From Rhyacophila brunnea (Eukaryota; Arthropoda; Insecta; Trichoptera; Rhyacophilidae): 64,000 nt of DNA. Shown here piece by piece: positions 10,833 to 22,268 of this stretch. Under the pieces are notes generated by a model. The model was not told the origin of the DNA and searched no databases. It saw only the letters and a list, made by a program, of their open reading frames with translations. The translations under genes were made by a program, and so were the position numbers. Numbering within the stretch: position 1 is the stretch's first letter; the number at the start of each line of letters is the position of its first letter. The stretch covers positions 1 through 64,000 of the forward strand of contig JAGYXB010001846.1 of the NCBI GenBank assembly GCA_022495005.1, in the 5' to 3' direction.

Positions 10833-12751
10833 CAGTGGCGAAGGCTGTTAAAATCCGACATAAATAGTGCACATTAAAGTTTGTCAGTCATTTATATTTA
10901 CTTTTATTGAACTAAGACTACAATAATTTGCAGATGGTGTTGGTTAGCTTTAAAAAATCAATTAAACCGTGCCTAAACCAAACCATACTAGTTTTGTTAT
11001 TCGTCAAAAAAGTGTACACTTTTTCATTCCTACTTTTGTTTTCGTTGATTTAATAATACTCATATTACACATGTTGCCCTGCCAAGCCAAACGATAGTGA
11101 ATAAAAATATTATTACCTATACTATCTATAAAATATCCAAATTTAAGGGGGGACATGCTCGTCGAAGGTCAAAATTGAGTTTTTATTGTATTTTCAAACC
11201 ATGATCCTGGACACTCCTTAAACGTTGTAGATGATCAATTTATATAATTTTGAAGCCTTATTATCCTTTATAGTTATTTTAAACATTTGATGACCTCATG
11301 AAGTATTTTTGTTACATAAAATAGTATTCTTTTAAACCTCTCGCTCTAATGTTTTAGAATATAGTCATATTTTGGTACAGAACTGTGCAGTGGTGTTAAG
11401 ATTTTTTACATTTATTAATTTTTAAACGCATTTATAAAACCATCAGTATAATTTATATCGACATTATTATAGTGAAATATTTACGATAAAAAATTATATT
11501 GATAATCTCTGTGATCCTAAATTTGATAAGAATTAGGCATTTTATTATTCAAAAAATCGGCAAGATTAACACATTTGAAGATGATTTTAAAGATACTTAT
11601 TATAAGCTATGTCTTTGACCATTCAAGTGTGATAAACATCTTATGAATAATGATTGCTTTATAATAATTATTGACCTAAGGATAAGGTAGTGTTTTTTTG
11701 AAATACGCCATTTCTTTTGTCATTCCCTAGTAGTTAAGCTACAACATACGGCCGTAGCCATAAAATGACAAACTCTAATTAAAGTAGGGAGTAAAATTAT
11801 GTTAACGCGCGTGTTTGAACATGTACCTAACCGAATTTTTTTACATTTTTTTTTAAACGGTACATGTTCAAACACGCGCGTCAATATCATTTTACTCTTT
11901 ACTTCAATTATAGTTTGTCAATTTATGGCTACGGCCGTATGTTGTAGCTTAACCACTGGGGAATGACAAAAGAAATGGCGTATTTCAAAAAACACTACCT
12001 TATTCTTAGGTCAATAATTATTATAAAGCAATCATTATTCATCAGATGTTTATCACACTTGAATGGTCGAAGACATAGCTTATAAAAAATATCTTTAGAA
12101 TCATCTTGAAATGTGTTAATCTTGCCGATTTTTTGAATAATAAAATGCCTAATTCTTGTCAAATTTGGGATCACAGATTATCAATATAATTTTTTATCGT
12201 AAATATTTTAGTAAAATTATCTCGTCATAAATTATATTAATGGTTTTATAAATGCGTTTAAAAATTAATAAATGTAAAAAATCTTAACACCCCTGCACAG
12301 TTATGTACCGAAATATGACTATATTCTAAAACATTAGAGCGAGAGGTTTAAAAGAATACCATTTTATGTAACAAAAATACTTTATGCAGTCATCAAATGT
12401 TTAAAATAACTATAAAGGATAATAAGGCTTCAAAAGTATATAAATAGATCATCTACAACGCTTAAGGAGTGTCCAGGATCATGGTTTGAATATACAATAA
12501 AAACTCAATTTTGACCTTCGACGAGCATGTCCCCCCTTAATGATATGATTTTAGATATTTTATAAATAAGTACACGATTATTTTTTGACTGAACTGTTGA
12601 ATTGAACTTACAAAAAAACTTATCAACACCGTCTGTAAATATTGTAGACTTAGTTCAATGAAAACAAAAATGACAAAACGTATGACTGACAAAGTTTATT
12701 GTGCACTATTTATGTCGGATCTTAACAGCCTACCTCCACTCTTCGCCACTG
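10833..12751. mobile_element. Family B MITE, copy 3 (middle shell)
   Basis: CAGTGGCGAAG at the left and CTTCGCCACTG at the right, with the standard family B interior on both sides of a 1.39-kb insert. Ten bases of the left terminal repeat are deleted. Flanks ATCGATCC and CGATCGTA share CGATC but not a clean 8-bp duplication. Confidence 0.85.
11147..12536. mobile_element. 1.39-kb long inverted-repeat (foldback) element with TTAA duplication
   Basis: Left arm 11147-11827 and right arm 11859-12536 are near-perfect inverted copies of each other (about 680 bp each) around a 31-bp spacer. The ends read GGGGGGACATGCTCGTC and its inverse, flanked by TTAA at 11143-11146 and 12537-12540. A TTAA duplication is the hallmark of piggyBac-type insertion, although the GGGGGG terminus is not the usual CCY piggyBac end. 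No arm encodes a recognisable protein. Read-through transcription would give a hairpin RNA of roughly 680 bp of duplex. Confidence 0.92.
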
Positions 12752-12900
12752 CGATCGTATATTACCATTTTTTGGATACGTTGGTATCGATTGAGATTTT
12801 GGAAAAAATGGCTGTGATCGATATTTGATAGTATCAATATTTTTGACCGATACTTTGGAATAGATACCTTTTCATTCGATATTACGTCCCTAGCAATAGG

Positions 12901-13737
12901 GCTAGTGATATCAAAATTAGTAGAAATTACAATAATTGATTAAACGATAATATTTCGTAGATATGTATGTACTCTGATTCATAGATGTTCATAGATAAGA
13001 AAATTAAATTCTTTTTACGCTATGCAATGTACCTATACGTCATAATGATTTTTTTTAAAAAAACCTAGATATATAAAAAAATAAGTAGGTAATGTGATAT
13101 AAAATCATTAGGTCAGTTTGAGTACGAGTGTTCTGAAAAACACAATTAAGTATATTATGGGTAATTATAGGTAAAATGGTATAATTTAAATCCATTAAAA
13201 TATGTGCTCCTCACCTTTTTGTCATCAGGGACCAAGACACATGATTCTGCAAATTGACGAAGACGTTGTCAATTGACATTATTTCTTCAGTTTTATTTAT
13301 TTAGGTATAATTCAACGATTTCAAGAGTTGGATGGAAAATGATCATAATCGAACAGAATAACTGTGTGAATAAGTGTGTTATAATAATATACGGTCCTAA
13401 GATGGTACGACCGGTTCGACGGAACCGGTCCTCATCTTTAGATGGATGTCAAAATCAACATAAATTTGCACAATCAGACACGGAACTATGTAGCTGCTCA
13501 AGACACGAGCCAGTATTTTTGTTTAAACTTTTGGACGGAAAAGCCCACAGTGGGTAGATACCTATCGACCAAATTTTTTTTTGAAGAAATACTTCAAAAA
13601 ATATACCTGTTAGTGTCGGAAAATTAAAAAAAACCTGTTGACATTCACTTCGGATGGAAAAATTCAAATCTCGAAATTTGAAAAGCTCTACAGGCTATTT
13701 GTAGGTAGGTATCTATTAAGTGGAAAAACTATAATTT
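12901..13737. other. Spacer, no gene seen
   Basis: Short overlapping open frames on both strands at 13273-13667 have no recognisable motif and are not called. Confidence 0.4.
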
Positions 13738-13805
13738 TACAACGTTTTTCTTAGGTCGTATTCTTATTTGTCCGGTACAAATCTTGCAATCGGTTTTTAG
13801 TAAAG
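13738..13805 (+). mobile_element. Family H MITE fragment
   Basis: Only the first 70 bp or so of family H (ACAACGTTTTTCTTAG, ATTCTTATTTGTCCGG, ACAAATCTTGCAATCG). The rest is missing. Confidence 0.6.
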
Positions 13806-13861
13806 TAGGTAGGGTATTTTCAACATTTTAATATACTTTATAAAAAATGTAATGTTTATTC

Positions 13862-14185
13862 CAGGGAACACAGAATTAATGTGAACTGAAATACCTAACG
13901 GGTGTGGAGTAACAGGCAAGCGATCTCGAGTGTGGAAGAATACGGGATAAACTTAAACACGCGTCAAGAATACGTCATTCTAAGCTTGTCCTTCGTTCTG
14001 AAAACTGCTCTCGGTTTATGCACTGACGCTCATCCAATGTGCATTTTGAGTGTTGCAACACACACTATTGCCCGCCTATAACGTGTTTCATTTTTATAGG
14101 ACACTCACACATTCAAAGCCCTGCTTCAAAATGTAGTGTATTGAGGCAGAGCATATCTGAATTCTATTTATTAATCTATTCTGTG
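13862..14185 (+). mobile_element. Family I hAT-type MITE, copy 2
   Basis: 324 bp, starting CAGGGAACACAGAATTAATG and ending TTAATCTATTCTGTG. Flanks GTTTATTC (13854-13861) and GATTATTC (14186-14193) agree at 7 of 8 positions, so the family makes 8-bp duplications as hAT elements do. Interior landmarks match the other I copies. No coding sequence. Confidence 0.82.
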
Positions 14186-14305
14186 GATTATTCTATACTT
14201 ATGTACTATTAATAATTTAATTGTTGACAATCATTTATTTATGTTATCAATTTTTAGAATATTTCATAAATTCTTTGGCATTTCATTGTGAGAAAATTGT
14301 TATAG

Positions 14306-14684
14306 CGCCTGTACACGTGTATGGATTTACTGGCAGCAATAGTGCGTATTTTAAGCTATCATGACACTGTTTACACGTAAAAGTGCTGACTGTCTCTCCA
14401 ATCTCATTCTTCATGAGTAAGCGAGACGCGATGTTGTAATTTTATGTTACTATTTGACAGGTCGTAAAAATCAGCCGCGGTGTAGTTTTGCCGGCAAGTT
14501 CGCCACTATCGTTCTACTGCGCAGGCGCAGATCGAAAAATTCTCAAATGTCGCATGAAAATTCATAAGCTTTCGAACTTTTTTGATTCATGCATGCAATC
14601 TTGCAACCGCAGAATAATACATGTTTATCTTATGGCCGCGATAATACTTACTGTCAGCAGTAAATCCATGCACGTGTAAAGGGG
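14306..14684. mobile_element. Family J MITE with ~45-bp inverted ends
   Basis: The left end CGCCTGTACACGTGTATGG with GATTTACTG just inside pairs with the right end read on the minus strand, CCCCTTTACACGTGCATGG with GATTTACTG. The similarity runs on for about 45 bp. The middle is GC-richer than the surroundings (for example GCCGGCAAG and GCGCAGGCGCAG). No clear target duplication could be read. A 63-codon open frame inside is regarded as incidental. Confidence 0.6.
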
Positions 14685-15227
14685 ATATTATGCTCATTTT
14701 GCAGTAGGTACTAGTTTACTTTTAAATCATATACTTATAAACAAAATAAAAGACCGTTGAAATAATATCATACCAACATTTTTTTTAAAGCAAGAATTAT
14801 TTCAATATTTCAATAAGTAGATACCCGTACAAAGGTTTACGATCCATGAGCAAGAAAGTAGTAAGCAGTGTGTATTAGCAAAGTAATTTGAACTGTTGTC
14901 TTATAATTATTGTTATAATTACTTAGTGCGACAACAATAATATTCATTAATACAAATTGTCACCCCATTTCTAAAATTTCTAAATTTTTCGTTAATAGTT
15001 TGAAGATTGAATCTGAATAATATAATTATGTGCTATGTTGGTAAATAGGTATACATTTAATACGCCTAAACGATCTGTAGACAAATGAAAGATGTATTTC
15101 AACATGATGCCCCGTTTTTCTAATCATAAGTGGTATATAAAGGTTCATTCAAATGTCTGGGAAAAAACAAACATTTAAATAAAAATATATTAAACCATTA
15201 TATTATATACTATAAATAGTATAGGTA
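14685..15227. other. Spacer, no gene seen
   Basis: AT-rich; nothing recognised. Confidence 0.4.
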
Positions 15228-15235
15228 CTTATCAT

Positions 15236-15477
15236 CAGGGCTTGAAATGGACCGAAACGCACCGGAGCGCCGTTCCGGTTCGTAAAATCCCCAAAATTAT
15301 CGCTCCTTCTCGTGGATATATTATTTGACCGTCTCAGTTAGATTTCCCATATAATGTAAAAATCTAACACACTTATTTTTATAAAATACACATTCAATTA
15401 TATACTTAACTTTATCTTAATGTTTTCGTAAAGTTATTGAACGCGCCGGTTCGTTAAATATTCCATTTCGAGCGCTG
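15236..15477 (+). mobile_element. Family M hAT-type MITE, copy 1
   Basis: 242 bp with ends CAGGGCTTGAAATGGACCG and CCATTTCGAGCGCTG. Exact 8-bp duplications CTTATCAT are at 15228-15235 and 15478-15485. The subterminal region has GCACCGGAGCGCCG and GGTTCGTAAAATC, shared with the copies at 21360 and 33954. CAGGG termini and 8-bp duplications are standard for hAT elements. Confidence 0.92.
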
Positions 15478-15904
15478 CTTATCATAGAAAATAATACAGA
15501 ACTCAAAATCATGACGTTTACATAGTTTCTAAATAGGCTGCGTATGGTTCAGACTTAACTACCAAATTAACCAAATATACCCAATCTTAATTTTCGACCA
15601 TTATAGGGTAGTCACCAGCTGACTCTTGGGTTTAATCCAATGCATCAAAACAAAATAATATGACAATTTTAACTGAAAGAAGACTAAAATTACACACACA
15701 TTAAATGTGTGAAAACTGGTAGATATCCAACACTTCAATTATCCTTACAACAAGTTAGAATCGTTGACGATTTGTTAGTTTCATTCGAATTCGAGGGATA
15801 TGAGTGACATGACATGACTATCAGAAAGGTAATGTGTCGTGTCGTAAATTCAGATTGAAAATTATTATTTCTTTAACTACATAGACATTATAACTCATAT
15901 TACT

Positions 15905-16115
15905 TATAACAAATAATTACAAGATAAAAAGAACTATTTATATACAACGTTTTTAAATTTTCTGTTGAATTATATAAACTTGACTTGACTAGCTTAAACG
16001 ATTGAAAAAAATATACTTGATAGAAATAATACTGAAATGTCATTTTCTTGCTTAGGTCGTATTCTTATTTGCCCGGTGGTTGTTTGTCCGGTACAAATCT
16101 TGCAATGACGGGTGC
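15905..16115. mobile_element. Family H MITE, internally rearranged copy
   Basis: The left part is the inverted right half of family H (ATTACAAGATAAAAAG through TTGATAGAAATAATACTG). It runs straight into the direct-orientation left end (TTAGGTCGTATTCTTATTTG through CAAATCTTGCAAT). A normal copy lies about 130 bp downstream in direct orientation. Confidence 0.65.
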
Positions 16116-16242
16116 AACGAGTATAATCTGCCCGTTAAAAAAATAATAAAGTTTTTATGACCATAATTCACGCATACCTACATGTAAAGATTGTAAATTG
16201 CACAAATTAATAAATCTATCCAATGTTCATGTCAGTATTTTA

Positions 16243-16655
16243 CAACGTTTTTCTTAGCTCGTATTCTTATTTGTCCGGTGGTTCTTTGTCCGGTACAAAT
16301 CTTGCAATCGATGTTTAACTAACTTTCCGACTAGCTAGACATTTGAAACTTTTAGAATATATCAGAACACGATGCCAATGCATTATTTTAATACTTTTAG
16401 CCACCTTTAAGTATAATATAATTCATTTTCAGTTAATTCTGTTTTGTATTAAAAGTTATTTCGATACCATTATTGGTTGGTAGGGGTCCTAGCAACTAAA
16501 TTATTAAATAATATATACGTGCCTTACTATGGAAATCAATATGAAATGACATTTCATTATTCAGTATTTCTATCAAGTACAATTGTTTTTGATCGTTTAA
16601 GCTAGTCAAGTCAAGTTTATATAATATGATTCAACAGAAAATTTTAAAACGCTGT
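16243..16655 (+). mobile_element. Family H MITE, copy 2
   Basis: 413 bp with ends CAACGTTTTTC and inverse AAAACGCTG, flanked by TA on both sides (16241-16242 and 16656-16657). The interior matches copy 1 through GAACACGATGCCAATGCATT and CCATTATTGGTTG. The TA duplication suggests Tc1/mariner-type mobilisation, but TA alone is weak evidence in AT-rich DNA. Confidence 0.7.
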
Positions 16656-16699
16656 AAATAAAAAGTTATTTTTATCTTGTAATTATTATTTTATATGCT

Positions 16700-16799
16700 T
16701 AAATAGAATGTGGCGCGAAAAATGTTATATAACGAGTAATGCTTATAACGAGCAAATTCAGTCGGTCCCATCTTCCTCGTAATAACCAAGTTCGACTGT
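16700..16799 (-). mobile_element. pogo-like MITE remnant
   Basis: The minus strand begins near ACAGTCGAACTTGGTTATTA followed by CGAGGAAGATGGGACCGACT and CGTTATAAGC. This resembles the CAGT-start TIR and the TTATAACGAG motifs of pogo-type elements (compare the intact one at 22269-22628). Only one end is clear. Confidence 0.4.
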
Positions 16800-17304
16800 A
16801 TTTATTTAATTTATTCTTCCTATACTGGTGCGTGGCACAATCCCTAAGGAACGTTTAGATGCCGCCCACCGTAGTAGGTACACTAGTACATAATATATAC
16901 CTATTACCTACTCGTAAGTCAGAGATCTACGGGTTGACATCCTGTCGACAGCGTTAAATACACCCTTTGGCTTTTGTTTAATCAATCATTATTATCCCAT
17001 TCTTCAATAATTATATTATATTATGTACCAACTCACACCCTATTATAGGAATATAGGGTTTGAACGTTTGGGTTACAATAAATCATTTATGTATACATAT
17101 AAGAACATGATATGGATACACAAAGCCTGCTTGGACTAGAAATGGTAAAAAAATAATTACAAATTTATAAAATTATTTTAATTCAATTTTTGATGTAAAG
17201 ACACTATATTAAATAAAATAAAACTGCATTGTATTAATAATTAAGATAAAACACAATTCCACTTTGTTAATATTACTCTAAACCGGTTTTGACCGCTTCA
17301 GAGG

Positions 17305-17337
17305 GACATTGTAAACTAGATTCTAGTTGACAATGTC
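17305..17337. repeat. Short loopless palindrome
   Basis: GACATTGTAAACTAGA is followed at once by its imperfect inverse TTCTAGTTGACAATGTC. It could form a 16-bp cruciform. No promoter or RNA-gene context is visible. Confidence 0.5.
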
Positions 17338-17726
17338 ATTCTTATGATTATATTATTATATAGTAAGTACATATTCCTCACTGTACAATAATAATCACGA
17401 CCGGTTTCGTCCGCCAATTTACAAGTTTATATGATGTGTTATATGAAACTATATACCATCATCACAAGGTATTTATTCACTATGTATGTTATTTTTCTAT
17501 TTAATTGATTTTAAAAATATCTATGACAATCATCAATGCAATATTTTTTAACGATAACTTAGAGAATTATTTACTAATTTGGTATCCACCAAATATATTC
17601 TTATTTCTAATGAACTATTCCTATTCCACGTTCGACAGTAATTGAAATATTTTTTCAATCTGTGAAAATTTATTATGAATTATTTTCCTAGTAGAATTTT
17701 AATTTACGGCTACTTACCCTAGGGGT

Positions 17727-17995
17727 TGTAACATCGAGTGCGTGCGCCAAACATGCACCGCGCATGCGTTTTGAGCACTGCGTTTGGTCGAGCGCATTTT
17801 ATAAAAGGCGGCGTTCGGCTCTGACAGATCAGTCTTAGAGAAACATTCAGTGCATTAACAGGTTGTTTATTACCATTGTGATTAAACCGTGTCTCAGCTG
17901 TTTTAATTCGTAGCAGTTCTCCGTCATCATTGCTTATTGTCTATTTACAATAAATAATCAATCGTCAACCATCCGCAGCACCTGCTCAGGTTATA
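17727..17995 (+). mobile_element. Probable solo LTR (Ty3/gypsy-like)
   Basis: A 269-bp block, GC-richer than its flanks, that starts TGTAACATCGAG and ends GGTTATA (one base from the expected GTTACA inverse end). In LTR order it contains a GC-rich U3, a TATAAAA box at 17800, a TCAGTC initiator at 17829 and an AATAAATAA polyadenylation-like signal at about 17949. Flanking 5-mers GGGGT and AAGGT agree at 3 of 5 positions, both differences being G/A transitions. No internal retrotransposon protein lies beside it, hence solo. The alternative is a noncoding first exon of a host gene with donor AAAG|GTAGGC at 17998/17999. Confidence 0.55.
17800..17836 (+). promoter_or_regulatory. RNA polymerase II core promoter: TATA box plus TCAGTC initiator
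   Basis: TATAAAA begins at 17800, and the initiator TCAGTC places its A (+1) at 17831, 31 bp downstream. This is the canonical spacing, and TCAGT is the arthropod initiator consensus. The 168 bp after +1 lack any ATG, as fits either an LTR R-U5 region or a 5' UTR exon. The strong AT background raises chance TATA hits, but the combination inside a GC-rich block is unlikely to be random. Confidence 0.65.
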
Positions 17996-17999
17996 AAGG

Positions 18000-20022
18000 T
18001 AGGCACTCATTCGAATGTCCATGCAAAATTTTCCTTTTGTTATTTTTATGTCAGTTTATTCGATCGTGGTATTTTATTATGATTTAAATATCTTTATAAC
18101 CAGCATTTTTACGATTACTGGCATAACGACATGTTATCTTGATGAATGGTAATCCTCGTCGCAGATAAACCATTTTTTCATTGATCATTTTGAGTTAAAT
18201 AGCAACGAATCACGTCAAACGTCAAATAAAATCACTATGTGTTTTGATTACAGCGATACCATTTCATTCCCCGACTAAGCCCACGTTAAATATAATACTT
18301 AATTAAAAATATAGTTAAGTACGGGAAACATTAGTGGTATTTCGTATTTTCACGATAATTATAATAAATAAAACAGCTGATTGAATATAAAGCATGAACA
18401 TATATTATTATAACTCCTATCCACTATCCAGGAAGTAAAATAATTCATTTATAAAGAGTGATTTAAAATTTGTTTTAATCTGGATATTTCTTATAATTTA
18501 TAAATCATTTAAATTAGGTACTTAATATATTCATTTTTAAGACTGTCGCGAGTTCATTGTCGTATATTTATTATGTTGAAGACTGATTAGATTCTGGTAC
18601 GATGCTCCTTGCATCTTCTTATGCTTATCATCTCTCATAATATATTAATTAGTGGAAACAAATAGTACATTTTAAATGCATCGATAACGAAAGTTATATT
18701 AGTTACCTAGTTGGTACTTTGTATTCCAAAATTCAATATAACTTTCTTTAAATTGCAATAACACTAAAATTTAAATCATAAACGATATAAGTACATAATA
18801 TGACAGTTATGTAAAAATCGGCATATGAACATATTTTTTTGTATTAATTAGTGACACACTTTTCGCCGAATAAAACTTCCATAATTATAATTATTAATTC
18901 ATTGTAGGTTTAATCAACCAGGTTTACTTGCATTATCAGTTAATAGTCAGAGTAATTGCTTATAATTTGATTATTTTAATCTTTTTGTTGGTCTGAAAAT
19001 CCTGTACGAATTTAATCTATTAGTTTATTACCTACTTTATTACGATCCCAAGCTGTTGTTTCCATATTTTATTTATTATATGGAATACTTACTAGTCAGT
19101 AATATTTTCATATTGTAATTGGAACATCCCATTTTTAATAGCATTATTATTATTATATAGGTACATACATTTAAAATAGAATTCTGTGGTTGCAGGGTAC
19201 CTTAAAAGTTCTTATTTAGTCGCGTTTTTACGAAATTAAGATTTTAATGATTGTGTGTAAAGAATTACTGTGCTTTTTTTATGTATACCTACATTTTGTC
19301 ATGTAATTTGTAAAAAATAGTTTAAACTGAGCAAAATATTTTTATCTTTAAGTCAAATTACTCATTCAAAAGATTGAATATAGCACAATATCAACAACTT
19401 AATTTAATTATTATAATATATAAATAAAGCAAAAGAAATTAGAAAAGATATGTCAATTAACTTCTAAGCAAGAGTATTTTGAAAAGTGTCATTTATAATA
19501 TAAAAACAGATTATGTCAGCTGTAACCAAACTGATTTCCCGAAACCACAGAATTTATGGTACCTACTTCTTGTTATCCAAATATGTATTTTTTTATTTGT
19601 AGATAATTATTATTTTCAATGACGTTTTAATTGAGTAGGTACCTACATACTTCAAATCGATGTACCTATCTAATGTATGTGATAAATTAAGTTTATCCTG
19701 TATTTCCCAAATAAGTACTGCATTTTATTATCTGGCTTATTACCGAAAATGGTTTTCACTGAAAAGTGTTGTTGGGTATATTGTAATAAAAATAATATTA
19801 CTAGATAGTGTCCGAAAATAGATTCTTTGTCACATAAAATTTGGCGGCCAATAATATCAGCTTCAACAAAATAAAAGAGCGGGAAAATTACACTCTGCCA
19901 CTGAAATCTTTTCATCTGCAGATAATTCTCAGTGTAATTAAATGTAGGTACGAACTAAAAACTCTGCATGAATAATATTAAATACATTTTATATTTTATC
20001 TGTACGTATTTATCATGATTGT
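18000..20022. other. 2-kb AT-rich spacer or intron, no gene seen
   Basis: No shared repeat, no open frame longer than 81 codons and no RNA signature. If 17831-17998 is a host exon, this would be the start of its intron. Confidence 0.4.
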
Positions 20023-20030
20023 ATGATTGT

Positions 20031-20615
20031 CAATGGCGAAGGGTGGAGTTAGGCTGTTAAGATCCGGCATAAGTAGTGCATACTAAACTTCTCACTCATG
20101 CGTATTTGTTTACTTTGACCCAAGACTACAATTTACAGATGGTGTTGGCTAGTTTTTAAAAATCAATTAAACCCTGCCTTAACCAAAACATAATAGTTTT
20201 GGTATATTTTGCGCGATACGACAAAATTATTCACACTTTTTCATTCCCACTTATTTTTTTTCGTTGGATTAAGAATACATATTACACATATTGCTGTTTC
20301 ATTTTTTTTTAATTCATTAAGCCCTGCCTAAACCAAACTAGAATACATAAAAAATATTAATCTCTATAAAATACCCAAACTTATGTATGATTTAATTGCA
20401 TAGTTTTAGTTATTTTATAAAGATAATCGAGTATTTTTTGACTATTAATTATCTATTATGGCTTAGTTTTTTTTTCCAAGGTTTCATTGAATTTAAAAAC
20501 CACCATCTGTAAATTGTAGTCTTATTTCAATGAAAACAAATACGTATAACTGACAGAGTTTAATGAGCACTATTTATTGCGGATCTTAACAACCTACCTC
20601 CACCATTTGCCACTA
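20031..20615. mobile_element. Family B hAT-type MITE, copy 4
   Basis: 585 bp, full length, with ends CAATGGCGAAGGGTGG and CCATTTGCCACTA (slightly diverged). Flanks ATGATTGT (20023-20030) and ATGATTAT (20616-20623) match at 7 of 8 positions. The interior carries the two opposed AAGCCCTGCC/GGCAGGG-type blocks of the family. Confidence 0.9.
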
Positions 20616-20623
20616 ATGATTAT

Positions 20624-21042
20624 TCAGTGTAATTTATGAGAAACTAGAATAATAGGGCAATAGTCACTACGTAATGTAATGTTTATTAAACGAGCAAAAT
20701 CAATACTTACTTAATCTTAAAATTGTACACTCAATAATAAACATGTTCTTATTTTTGCAAGTATAATATTATGTGAATGAGGTCAAGTGGGATAACTATA
20801 AGATTCGAACAATATTACGTATGCAATGTCAATAATAATTATAGTTGTTGGAAATATTTATATGGGTATAATACAATTATATTATGTAGTAACAAAAGTA
20901 ATGGGTGCATATAGGTAGACATATTATGTAGAACATACTGCATGTCTTTTATCCATCAATACATGTTATAATCTCATATCATTTGATCGACGACCTCTCC
21001 TATTGCTGTAGCCAAGGACGTTGCACTGCGCTGCAATAAAAT
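20624..21042. other. Spacer, no gene seen
   Basis: AT-rich; nothing recognised. Confidence 0.4.
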
Positions 21043-21359
21043 TAGGGATGGTATAAATATGAAAGTATCGGTGTTTTTGATTTGATCAATACGTTGGTAT
21101 CTACTTTTTGTTAATACGGTAGCCATTTCTCAATCCGGAAACATGAGTTATAATTAGGCTTACCATAATTATGAAACTCTAAACCTGGACAGGAAAAGGA
21201 TAGGTATATGCCAAAGAAACAAATTTAACCACCAAAAATTGTTTTAAAGTATGTACAAAAAAAGAATGCAGACCTTCTGCAGCAGAAATTTAAATTATTT
21301 TATTTATTTATTGTACCAGTCCGCACTTCTCGCTGGAATATACTTTTTTCGCACCCTTC

Positions 21360-21566
21360 CAGCGCTCGAATTGGACAATTTTACGAACCGGAGCGCTTGA
21401 TAATTTAACGAAAATATTAACACTGTTACTTATCTAATTCTATACATAATCTGCCATATCTCGCACAGACGGTCAAATTAATATTTACACGAGACGGAGC
21501 GATAATTTTCGGGATTGTATGAACCGGAACGGCGCTCCGGTGCGTTCTGGTCCATTTCGAGCCCTG
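21360..21566 (-). mobile_element. Family M hAT-type MITE, copy 2
   Basis: 207 bp with ends CAGCGCTCGAATTGG and CCATTTCGAGCCCTG. Exact 8-bp duplications CACCCTTC are at 21352-21359 and 21567-21574. The subterminal CGGTGCGTTCTGG and GAACCGGAGCGC blocks match the other M copies. A 67-codon open frame overlapping the right end is a by-product of the repeat. Confidence 0.92.
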
Positions 21567-21822
21567 CACCCTTCCCCGCTATCTCATCACAAAATATACG
21601 CTACTACGGTCAATCATGACAATTTGTTATTGACAAATATTCATACGCGGAACAGCCGGGACAAAATGCCAAACCGGCTGGGACGCCGGGACCGATGTGT
21701 GAAACCGGGACAATCCCGGTAAGCCTAGTTATAGGTAATGATATATTTGAGGGTATCCAGGTATAAACCAATAATTTCAATAGTTTTCAGTGGTTACATT
21801 TAAATTGTACGTATTACATTTC

Positions 21823-22190
21823 CCCATGAGCTTTCTTATCGGAAAGAGAAAACCGTGTACTATACAGTGATTTCTATAGCACTGAGATGAAAAAACTACG
21901 CGTTGTTCGTGGAGACAATAATGTTCCTTCAAGAATGAAAACCTAACCTAACCCAACCCAACATAACCTAACAAATAAACCAGTATATCGGCTATTTTTC
22001 AAAATTTATTTGCTGCTGGCTTCCTGTAAACAGACAAGAGCCGTGTTTTATTTAGACATAAATTTTATCTCCCAAAGAGGTTGGACCGTAGGTATATTAT
22101 ACGATCATATATTTCCGATACAACATTTCACGGTGAAGTGTGATACGGCGAACTGCGTACGTACAAATTTCCGGACACGATTTTAAGTAT
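21823..22190 (+). mobile_element. Family F repeat, copy 1
   Basis: Shares with 60866-61380 TATCGGAAAGAGA, CAAGAATGAAAACCTAACC, CAGTATATCGGCTATTT, GCCGTGTTTTATT and TTCCGATACAACATTT. The ends are not clearly defined, so the class is unknown. The CCTAACCTAACCCAACCC run is part of the family and not a telomere. Confidence 0.55.
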
Positions 22191-22268
22191 CTATATTAGC
22201 AATATATAATCGAACATGGGACATGTGTTACAAAAGTTTTTTGAATGTGTAATATATAAAAAATAATA

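Larger units (their letters stand above)
10791..12892. mobile_element. Family K hAT-type MITE, copy 2 (outer shell of a three-level nest)
   Basis: The left end TAGGGCCGTCAGAAAAGTAT and right end (minus strand TAGGGACGTAATATCG) are inverted. Exact 8-bp duplications GCAATAGG lie at 10783-10790 and 12893-12900. With its contents removed the element is only about 175 bp (10791-10832 plus 12752-12892) and carries GTATCGAT blocks typical of family K here. It is interrupted by a family B element, which itself holds a long foldback. Confidence 0.88.

Noticed and set aside
13273..13667. Three overlapping frames of 61-94 codons
   Set aside because: Mutually overlapping on both strands, no domain, no supporting signals.
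21940..21978. Insect telomere (TTAGG)n or an interstitial telomere track
   Set aside because: Only a few imperfect CCTAACC units, present as part of a dispersed repeat family (also at 60970 and 26440).
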